Shown piece after piece: positions 8,308-14,876 of a stretch of DNA of 64,000 bases. Location: positions 62,001-126,000 of the forward strand of contig NZ_JAVTJJ010000003.1 in assembly GCF_031843945.1 (NCBI RefSeq). Direction: 5' to 3'. How positions within the stretch are numbered: position 1 is the first letter of the stretch; every line of letters starts with the position of its first letter. A program made the translations under genes and the position numbers. The stretch comes from Paracidovorax sp031843945 (GTDB lineage Bacteria; Pseudomonadota; Gammaproteobacteria; Burkholderiales; Burkholderiaceae_C). Under the pieces are notes generated by a model. The model saw nothing but the letters and a program-made list of their open reading frames with translations. It had not been told where the DNA came from and ran no database searches.

Positions 8308-9942
8308 TTACCTGGGCTGCTCCAACTCCGCACGGCTGCACAGCCGATAAAGGGAGCAGGAGCCCAGGTACAGATTCACACCCTGATAACCCGACGGGCC
8401 AGACGAATCGCGGATGACCTCACTCATCACACCCCGCAGTCGCCCGTCGCGGTCCACCGTGAATTGCTCGGCGCGGTAAGCATCCGACGTGGTCCCGGCA
8501 GGGCCCGTACAAGTGCGAGTACCGTCTGAAGTCAAGCCGTCACCGGCCAGGCGGTAAGTGCCGCGGTACTCGCAGAGGGTTCGCAGATCCGCAGTTCGTG
8601 TGTCCATGCGAAACACGTTATCTCGCGCTACGAGGTCGATGTTGACGGGTGCGCCATTGGCTCGCCAAAGGGCATAAACCTGAGCGCTGTAAGTTTTGTC
8701 AAAGCGCGCTGTGTGGTCTTCATACCGATACCGGGAAATGCGCCGCGGCGTGTCGAAAGGCAAGGTGACCGTGCCGGTGGTAGGACTGTCGAACTCCAGT
8801 CGCATATTGCCGATGGTGGTTTCCACCTCCCCGCCTTGTACGACGCCACCGACGACAGGACCATTGCGAAACTCCTGCAGCGGCATATCGAACTGCTGGG
8901 CAGCCGAGCCGCTGTAGTTGAAAGCGGAGCCTTGCAGGAAAAGCGACGAACCATCGCTTCGATAGCCAAGATAAGAAACGACCATCGGACCGTCTCCTAC
9001 CTGCGTGTCGATTTGCAGACTGCGCCCTGGAGTGCCGTTCAGTTCGTCATCGAAGGCCCACATGCCAGGCTCAACCCCCAGCTGCGGACGGCCACCCGAA
9101 GCGCAGGTATCAGGACTTCCGGTAAACACACCGCCTGCCAGGCAAGGCCCCATCAGAAACGACTTTGCACCGTTTCTCACGACGGTGCCGGTGAACATGC
9201 CATAGCGATCGACAGCAAACCGTTCTACCCGATAAGGTTGTTGCTGCTGCAAGCCACCTTCAGACGTACACGTGGCCGTGCCTTCCGACTCCAGCATGCC
9301 GCCACGCTCTTGATAGAGCCCCGAGTAACTGCATAGTCGGCCGTCCGATGTGCTGAGCTGGTTCATCTGAAAGACGCCCGCATCGACCAGGATCTGATAG
9401 GTTGTGGGTGTGTTCAGGTTACCGGGTGAAGGGTAGCTGTGCACCACGAATCTATTGCCCAGTGGCTGTGTCCACTGCCAAAAGCTGAAGCTGAATCGAG
9501 AAATTCGGCGAGGCGTATCGCCCGGCAAAGTCACGGTGCCCGACGTCGGCGAATCGAATGCAAGGCGGATATCGCCCACACTACCCGACACTTCACCCGG
9601 ACGAACGATGCTCCCGCTCCCGCCCAACACAGGGCCGTTGCGGAATTCCTGCAGCGTGCCGGCGAACGAAGAGTCATCGGCTTGTCGCACCCCGCTGGCC
9701 TGCAGGAACAGGGCCGAACCATTCGCCCGGTAGCCGAGATACGACACGATCATGGCTTGACCCAGCTGCGTTTCGATATGCAGGCTGCGGCCAGGCTGGC
9801 CATCGACTTCCCCCTCAAAAGCCCACATGCCGGGTTGCGGCTCGGCAACAGAGGCCGAAGTGCTCTGCGCCCCAGCATGTAGGGCCGCGGATAAAGCAAC
9901 GACGCAAAAAGCAAGCGCTCTGACCGAGATCGGAGATTTCAT
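8308..9942 (-). CDS. Secreted protein with internal duplication, unknown function (paralog A)
   Basis: I do not recognise this 544-residue protein. It begins with a signal peptide (MKSPISVRALAFCVVALSAA, Ala-x-Ala-type cleavage near LHAGAQS). The mature part is two related halves of about 240 residues. Each opens with PGMWAFxxExxGxPGRSLxI, continues with SYLGYRxxGSxLFLQ, EFRNGPVxGG and DSPTxGTVTLPxDTPRRISR, and ends in a two-cysteine block (LCSYSGLYQE...ATC; LCEYRGTYRL...RTC). The tail NLYLGSCSLYRLCSRAELEQ matches paralog B. ATG 9942 is chosen because AAAAAGG lies 9 bases upstream. The halves look beta-rich and disulfide-containing. It follows its paralog in the same direction after a 234-base gap. 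Confidence 0.8.
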   Translation of the reverse strand: MKSPISVRALAFCVVALSAALHAGAQSTSASVAEPQPGMWAFEGEVDGQPGRSLHIETQLGQAMIVSYLGYRANGSALFLQASGVRQADDSSFAGTLQEFRNGPVLGGSGSIVRPGEVSGSVGDIRLAFDSPTSGTVTLPGDTPRRISRFSFSFWQWTQPLGNRFVVHSYPSPGNLNTPTTYQILVDAGVFQMNQLSTSDGRLCSYSGLYQERGGMLESEGTATCTSEGGLQQQQPYRVERFAVDRYGMFTGTVVRNGAKSFLMGPCLAGGVFTGSPDTCASGGRPQLGVEPGMWAFDDELNGTPGRSLQIDTQVGDGPMVVSYLGYRSDGSSLFLQGSAFNYSGSAAQQFDMPLQEFRNGPVVGGVVQGGEVETTIGNMRLEFDSPTTGTVTLPFDTPRRISRYRYEDHTARFDKTYSAQVYALWRANGAPVNIDLVARDNVFRMDTRTADLRTLCEYRGTYRLAGDGLTSDGTRTCTGPAGTTSDAYRAEQFTVDRDGRLRGVMSEVIRDSSGPSGYQGVNLYLGSCSLYRLCSRAELEQPR

Positions 9943-10176
9943 GGCAGACATCCTTTTTAAGGGTGAACCGGACGGACTAGGCGAAGCGCTGACGAAGCTT
10001 CTCAAGCGCACATTCCAATTCGATGCTCGGCAATGCAAATGCACTTCCGTGTCAGTGATTGCAGCATCCAACAAATCCAATTTGCTATTACTAAATAGCG
10101 CAGGAGGCTGAAACATCGAGCGCCACGGCCGTATATTTCTGAAACCTTTCACGCGCGCTTCACCTTGGCAGTCCGG

Positions 10177-11805
10177 TTACCGCGGCTGGTCCAGCTCAGC
10201 GGGAGAGCACTTCCTGAAACCCGGGCAGCTGCCCAGGTAGAGGTTGGCGCGCCGTTGCGCCACGCCTCTGGCGTCATAGCCTGCGACCTCAATGATGACT
10301 CCACGCAGGATGCCGTTGCCATCCACCGTGAACTGCTCGGCGCTATAGGCCTCGGTGGTCGCCGTGCCGGCCCCATCGGTGCAGGTGCGGGTGCCATCGG
10401 ATGTCAAACCTTCGCCGGTCAAGCGATACGCACCTCGGTACTGGCAGTTGACTCCGGTGCTTGGGACCTGGGTATCCATGCGGAACTCGTCGTCGCGCGC
10501 CACGATGTCAGCAAAGGTGACCACCCCCTCGCTTCGGCCGTAGGGATACACCACCACGTCGTAGGCCTTGTCGAAACGCGTCGCATGGTTTTCGTACCTG
10601 TAGCGGGAAATGCGGCGCGGGCTCTCGGAGGGAAGCGTCACGGTGCCTGTGGTGGCGCTGTCGAATTCAAACTGCATTTCACCCAGCGTCGCCGCCTCTT
10701 CTCCTGCCTGAATAGCGCCACCGATCACCGGGCCATTCCGATATTCACGCAGAGGCGTGGAGTAGAGAACGCGCACCGCGAACTTGCTTGCTGACACGCC
10801 CTGTAGGAACAGAGAGGAGCCATCGCTGCGGTAGCCTACATAAGACACGACGGTTGCCGAATCGCGGTTTTGCAGGTCGATCTGCAAGCTGCGCCCTGGC
10901 TGCCCGTCGAGTTCTTCGTCAAAAGCCCACATTCCGGGCTGAACGGTGGTGAAGTTCGGGCCCTGCACACACGTGAAAGGCCCCGTGGCTAAAGCAGGCG
11001 CGTCGGGACTGCAGATTCCTAGCAAGATGCCGTCGCTGTCACCCTGCTGCATCGAGCCTGTCACCCGCCCCAGTTGGTCAACACTTAACCTCTCCAACCT
11101 GTAAGGCTGCTGCCGCTGAACGCCAGATGCGTCAGTGCAGGTCGACACACCCTGAGATTCCAGGCCCTGTGCCTGCACTTGGTAGGGTCCCGCGTACGTG
11201 CACAAAACTCCGGTGGTTGTGGACACTTGGCTCATGCGAAAAGTCCCGTCCTTGACCTGAACCCGATAGCTGCCTGGTACCACACCACTCTCGTTCGGAT
11301 TTGCATGCAGACTGAAGACGCTTTCACGAAACGGCAACTCACGCGATGCAGCATCGTTCAAATTGAACCGCGAGATCCTCCGGGGCACGTCGCCCGGAAG
11401 CGTCACGGTACCGGAGCTGGGCGTATCGAATGCGACGCGGATGTTTCCCGGACTTCCAGCCACCTCGCCGTTCGCGCTACGGCCACCGATCACCGGGCCA
11501 CTGCGAAACTCTTGCAAGGGCCCGACAAACGAAGATTCATCGGCATCACGCACGCCGCTGGCCTGCAGGAATAGCGCCGTCCCATTGGCTCGATAGCCCA
11601 AATACGAAACGATGATGGCGCGGCCCAACTGGGTGTCGAGGTGCAGACTGCGTCCGGGCTGGCCACTCAGTTCACCGTCGAACGACCACATGCCGGGGTG
11701 CGGCTCGGCGGTTGTGGGCGGTGCAGTTTGAGCCCAGGAATGGGAGGTTGCCATGAGGCTGACAAAACAGACAGCGAGTGTCTTGGTGGTGACCGAACAT
11801 GTCAT
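10177..11805 (-). CDS. Secreted protein with internal duplication, unknown function (paralog B)
   Basis: A 542-residue paralog of the neighbouring gene, also unrecognised. A signal peptide (MTCSVTTKTLAVCFVSLMA, cleavage after SHSWAQ) precedes two copies of the same module: PGMWSFDGELSGQPGRSLHL and PGMWAFDEELDGQPGRSLQI, each followed by VSYLGYR or VSYVGYR, FLQ, GPVIGG and GTVTLP...PRRISR. Cysteine pairs occur in LCTYAGPYQV...VSTC and NCQYRGAYRL...RTC. ATG 11805 is supported by AAGGA about 9 bases upstream. With paralog A, four copies of one module occur within 3.5 kb, which indicates internal duplication first and whole-gene duplication afterwards. Function is unknown; export to periplasm or exterior is inferred. 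Confidence 0.8.
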   Translation of the reverse strand: MTCSVTTKTLAVCFVSLMATSHSWAQTAPPTTAEPHPGMWSFDGELSGQPGRSLHLDTQLGRAIIVSYLGYRANGTALFLQASGVRDADESSFVGPLQEFRSGPVIGGRSANGEVAGSPGNIRVAFDTPSSGTVTLPGDVPRRISRFNLNDAASRELPFRESVFSLHANPNESGVVPGSYRVQVKDGTFRMSQVSTTTGVLCTYAGPYQVQAQGLESQGVSTCTDASGVQRQQPYRLERLSVDQLGRVTGSMQQGDSDGILLGICSPDAPALATGPFTCVQGPNFTTVQPGMWAFDEELDGQPGRSLQIDLQNRDSATVVSYVGYRSDGSSLFLQGVSASKFAVRVLYSTPLREYRNGPVIGGAIQAGEEAATLGEMQFEFDSATTGTVTLPSESPRRISRYRYENHATRFDKAYDVVVYPYGRSEGVVTFADIVARDDEFRMDTQVPSTGVNCQYRGAYRLTGEGLTSDGTRTCTDGAGTATTEAYSAEQFTVDGNGILRGVIIEVAGYDARGVAQRRANLYLGSCPGFRKCSPAELDQPR

Positions 11806-11969
11806 GGCAGGGGTTCCTTCGACGGTGAGCGGACTGGACGTGGCCTCGATGACCCGAGGCCCAAGAAGTGCAGGCATTAAAAACGCAACCACACGCCGGT
11901 GCAAGATGCCCTGTCGCATGCAGGGCATCCGAACGTGGCAGCGTCAGCGAACGCTGCACCTCCAAAAGA

Positions 11970-12464
11970 TCACGCAGGCCTTGATGCCAGCGCAGCCTCG
12001 ATGTCCTTCGCCAGCGACTGCGGCTTGTCGGTGGGCGCATACCGGCGGATGACCTGGCCGTCGCGGCCGATCAGGAACTTGGTGAAGTTCCATTTGATGG
12101 CCTTGGTGCCCAGCAGGCCCGGCGCTTCGGCCGTGAGCCAGCGGTAGAGCGGCGAGGCCTGCGTGCCGTTGACGTCGATCTTGGCCATGACGGGAAAGCT
12201 CACGCCGTAGTTCAGCTGGCAGAAGCCGGCGATCTCGTCGTTGCTGCCCGGGTCTTGCTTGCCGAACTGGTTGCAGGGAAAGCCCAGCACGACCAGGCCG
12301 CTTTCGGCGTAGCGCTTGTGCAGCTCTTCCAGCCCCGCGAACTGGGGCGTGAAGCCGCAGGCGCTGGCGGTGTTGACGATGAGCAGCACGCGGCCCTGGT
12401 ACTGGGCGAGTGGCACGGGCGGGCCGCTCATGGGCTGGGCTTCGAAGTCGTATACACGGCTCAT
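11970..12464 (-). CDS. Glutathione peroxidase (Cys-type)
   Basis: A 164-residue thiol peroxidase of the glutathione peroxidase family. The catalytic cysteine Cys36 sits in NTASACGFTPQF, where animal enzymes have selenocysteine. The remaining active-site residues are in FPCNQFG (Gln) and WNFTKFLI (Trp, Asn). No signal peptide, so it is cytoplasmic; bacterial Cys-type members often use thioredoxin as reductant. ATG 12464 follows CAGGAGA at good spacing; the longer upstream frame is not conserved. It lies downstream of the SPOR-birA-SET genes in the same direction. Confidence 0.92.
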   Translation of the reverse strand: MSRVYDFEAQPMSGPPVPLAQYQGRVLLIVNTASACGFTPQFAGLEELHKRYAESGLVVLGFPCNQFGKQDPGSNDEIAGFCQLNYGVSFPVMAKIDVNGTQASPLYRWLTAEAPGLLGTKAIKWNFTKFLIGRDGQVIRRYAPTDKPQSLAKDIEAALASRPA

Positions 12465-12525
12465 GGCGGAATCTCCTGCGGACTGGGGCGAAGCGCGCAT
12501 TGTGGACGCGCCCGAGGGAGCGGGC

Positions 12526-13269
12526 TCAGCAGGCGCGCAGTGGCTTGCCGCCCAGGGCGGGGCGCAACTGGTCGATGCGTGGCGCCATGGCATCGGTCAC
12601 GGCGGGCAGGCGCAGTGTGTAGTCGGTGCTGGCGCCAGTGCGTTCCTGCACCACGCGGGCCGTGCGCACGCCCTGGTTGCCCAGCGTGGCCAGAGCGCGT
12701 TCGGCGGCCTCTTCGGTCGAGAAGCGGCCCAGCGACAGGCCGGGCTCCAGCGCGGCGCCGGGGCGGTCGTAGGGCACGTTGCGGGCGCGCAGTTCGGCGC
12801 GCTTTTTCGCCAGCGCTTCGTCGTCGGCAAAGCGGCCCATATAGACCATCCACCGGCTGGATACGGGCGTGCCCTCCAGGCTCCACGCATCGGCGGGCAG
12901 GCCGGTGGCTGCCAGCGCAACGCGCAGCGTGTCGGCCTGGCGTTGATCGAAGGGGCCGGCCTGCAGGCAACTGGCGACGGCCGGGGCGCCAGAAGCAGCA
13001 ACGGGCTCGGCGGGCTGCGCGGACGCAACGGGTGATGCGGTGGCCGGTGCCGCTGGCGATGCGCCGGCGTTCTGCGCCCGCGGCGCGCCTGCAGCGCCCG
13101 CGCCGGCTGGCGGCTGCACGCGCAGGATCTCCGGGCGGATCTGCTGCTCGATGCGGTGCGGCTCGGACGGATCGGCCGGCGCCAGGCCCACGCTGCGCAG
13201 CAGCCCGGCCGACCAGGCGTAGTAACCGGCATTGGCCAGCAGCAGAACGAGAAAGGCGATGCGCAGCAT
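12526..13269 (-). CDS. SPOR-domain membrane protein
   Basis: A 247-residue protein with one N-terminal membrane helix (MLRIAFLVLLLANAGYYAW), an Ala/Pro-rich linker (about residues 45-100) and a C-terminal SPOR domain (about 110-190: CLQAGPFDQRQADTLRVAL, SSRWMVYMGRF, LSLGRFSTEEAAERAL). SPOR domains bind peptidoglycan stripped of stem peptides and target proteins to division sites. The expected topology is a cytoplasmic N-terminus and a periplasmic SPOR domain. It starts 15 bases after the birA stop, so it is in the same operon. Specific function cannot be named. Confidence 0.85.
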   Translation of the reverse strand: MLRIAFLVLLLANAGYYAWSAGLLRSVGLAPADPSEPHRIEQQIRPEILRVQPPAGAGAAGAPRAQNAGASPAAPATASPVASAQPAEPVAASGAPAVASCLQAGPFDQRQADTLRVALAATGLPADAWSLEGTPVSSRWMVYMGRFADDEALAKKRAELRARNVPYDRPGAALEPGLSLGRFSTEEAAERALATLGNQGVRTARVVQERTGASTDYTLRLPAVTDAMAPRIDQLRPALGGKPLRAC

Positions 13270-13284
13270 GGGTGGGGCGGCAGG

Positions 13285-14178
13285 TCAGGTGGGCAGCGCC
13301 CGGCCGACGGGGCGCACGCTGATCTCGGCGCTGGTCACGGCCTGCATGCCGGCCGGCGTGTGCACCAGCAGCGCGCCGTCTTCACCCACGCCGTGGGCCA
13401 AGCCGGCTTGCCCGTCGCTGAGCGTGACGGTGCGGCCGCGCAGCACGTCGCGCACGTCAAAGCGCGGCTGCACCGGGGCGAACCCGTACAGCTCGAAGGA
13501 CTGCAGCATGGCGACCAGCGGCGCGGCGATGCGCGCCAGCGCGGCCGGAGCATCAAGACCCGCATCAACCTCGCCCAGGTGGGCGGGCGGGGTGTTCATG
13601 CCGTCGCCCGAGCGCGGCAGCAGGTTGATGCCGATGCCGACGACCACGTAGCGCGCGGCAGCCCCAGCCGCATCAGCAGCCAAGCTGCCCGGAGACTGCG
13701 GCGCGACGAAGCTCGCAGTCTCCACCAGAATGCCGCCCAGCTTGCGGTCGCCGTCCAGCCACAGGTCGTTGGGCCATTTCAGGCCGATGCGGGGCGCGGC
13801 GGAGCCTGGCGCGGGCAGCACGGGCTGCAGGCTTTCGGCCACGCTCACGCCCACGGCCAGCGACAGGCCCGACCAGTCGGCCGGCGCCAGCGGCAGGCCC
13901 AGCGAGAAGGTGAGCGAGGGCAGCGCGGTAGTCGCTCCTGCCACCACCGCATCGGCGTCCGCCTGGCTTTGCCACGGGCGGCCCAGCCGGCCCCGGCCGG
14001 CGGTCTGCGATTCAGCCACCAGCAGCGTCGGCTCGCAGCGGCCGGCGCGCGCGCGGCGCATCAGTTCGGTGCTGGTGGAATCGACGTGCGGCAGCACCTC
14101 GACGGTGAAGCCAGGCAGCACCGGCGCCACGGCTTCCCAGATGGCTTCGGCCTGCCAGCGCACGGGAGACGCGGTCAT
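13285..14178 (-). CDS. birA: Biotin--[acetyl-CoA-carboxylase] ligase BirA
   Basis: Activates biotin to biotinyl-AMP and attaches it to the carboxyl carrier protein of acetyl-CoA carboxylase. 297 residues. The adenylate-binding GRGRLGRPW lies around residue 63, LKWPNDLWLDGDRKLGG around 132, and ILVE just after. There is no N-terminal helix-turn-helix, so this is the monofunctional type and not a repressor. ATG 14178 is taken as the start because homology begins there (MTASPVRWQ); it lies 8 bases after the SET gene stop. A coaX gene often follows birA in relatives, but here the SPOR gene follows directly. Confidence 0.92.
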   Translation of the reverse strand: MTASPVRWQAEAIWEAVAPVLPGFTVEVLPHVDSTSTELMRRARAGRCEPTLLVAESQTAGRGRLGRPWQSQADADAVVAGATTALPSLTFSLGLPLAPADWSGLSLAVGVSVAESLQPVLPAPGSAAPRIGLKWPNDLWLDGDRKLGGILVETASFVAPQSPGSLAADAAGAAARYVVVGIGINLLPRSGDGMNTPPAHLGEVDAGLDAPAALARIAAPLVAMLQSFELYGFAPVQPRFDVRDVLRGRTVTLSDGQAGLAHGVGEDGALLVHTPAGMQAVTSAEISVRPVGRALPT

Positions 14179-14186
14179 CGGACTTG

Positions 14187-14780
14187 TCACCGGCGCGGGC
14201 TCCGGGGTTTGGACGGGGGTGTTGGCGCCGGCTTGGGCGTAGCAGCCTTCGCCTTGGGCTTGGCCTTTTGCGGCGGCAGGCCCGGCGGCGCCCAGCCGCG
14301 CTTGGGGGCCAGCAGCGTGCCCCGGCAGGTTTTGGCGCCGCAAAAGCAGGGGTATTCGGCCTTGAGCTTGGGCGTGTAGCGCTCTTCGATGATCAGGCCG
14401 TAGTCGTAATTGAGTTCTTCACCCGCGCGGATGTTGCGCAGCGCGGTGATGAAGATGCGGCCGCCCTGCTCGTCGGCAAAGCAGTTGGGCGCGCAGCTGT
14501 GGTTGATCCAGCGCGAGGAGTTGCCGCCGTAGTTCGCGTCGATGACGCGGTCTTCGTCGACGTGGAAGTAAAAGGTATGGTTGGGCTGCGAGGGGTCGTG
14601 CGGGTGCCGGTCCTGCGCTTCCTGCCAGCTGACGATCTCGCCGACGTATTCGACGATGACCTCGCCCTCGGCAATATCCTGCACCGCGAAGACGCCCTTG
14701 CCATGCACGCCCGAGCGCCGGGTCTGGATGCGCCGGCCCGGAGCAAACGGGGCGGCGGCGGGCGGTGCGGAGCGGGGCAT
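14187..14780 (-). CDS. SET-domain protein (putative lysine methyltransferase)
   Basis: A 197-residue protein with a complete SET domain at residues 15-130: GVHGKGVFAVQDIAEGE, the pseudoknot motif WINHSCAPNC (about 92-101) and ELNYDYG (about 122). A post-SET cysteine cluster CFCG...CRG follows near residue 145, as in eukaryotic histone methyltransferases. The last 45 residues are a Lys/Pro/Ala-rich basic tail. It is expected to methylate lysine using SAM; the target is unknown, and histone-like or ribosomal proteins are the usual guesses. It is the first gene of the SET-birA-SPOR run and is divergent from topB with a 96-base gap. Confidence 0.85.
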   Translation of the reverse strand: MPRSAPPAAAPFAPGRRIQTRRSGVHGKGVFAVQDIAEGEVIVEYVGEIVSWQEAQDRHPHDPSQPNHTFYFHVDEDRVIDANYGGNSSRWINHSCAPNCFADEQGGRIFITALRNIRAGEELNYDYGLIIEERYTPKLKAEYPCFCGAKTCRGTLLAPKRGWAPPGLPPQKAKPKAKAATPKPAPTPPSKPRSPRR

Positions 14781-14876
14781 GGCAAAACTCTGTTAGTTTG
14801 AATAGGCACACATGCGTGCGCATGCGCGCGTAAGGCAAGCGGATTGTAGAAGCGCCGTAGAAGGCGAGACCTAAAA

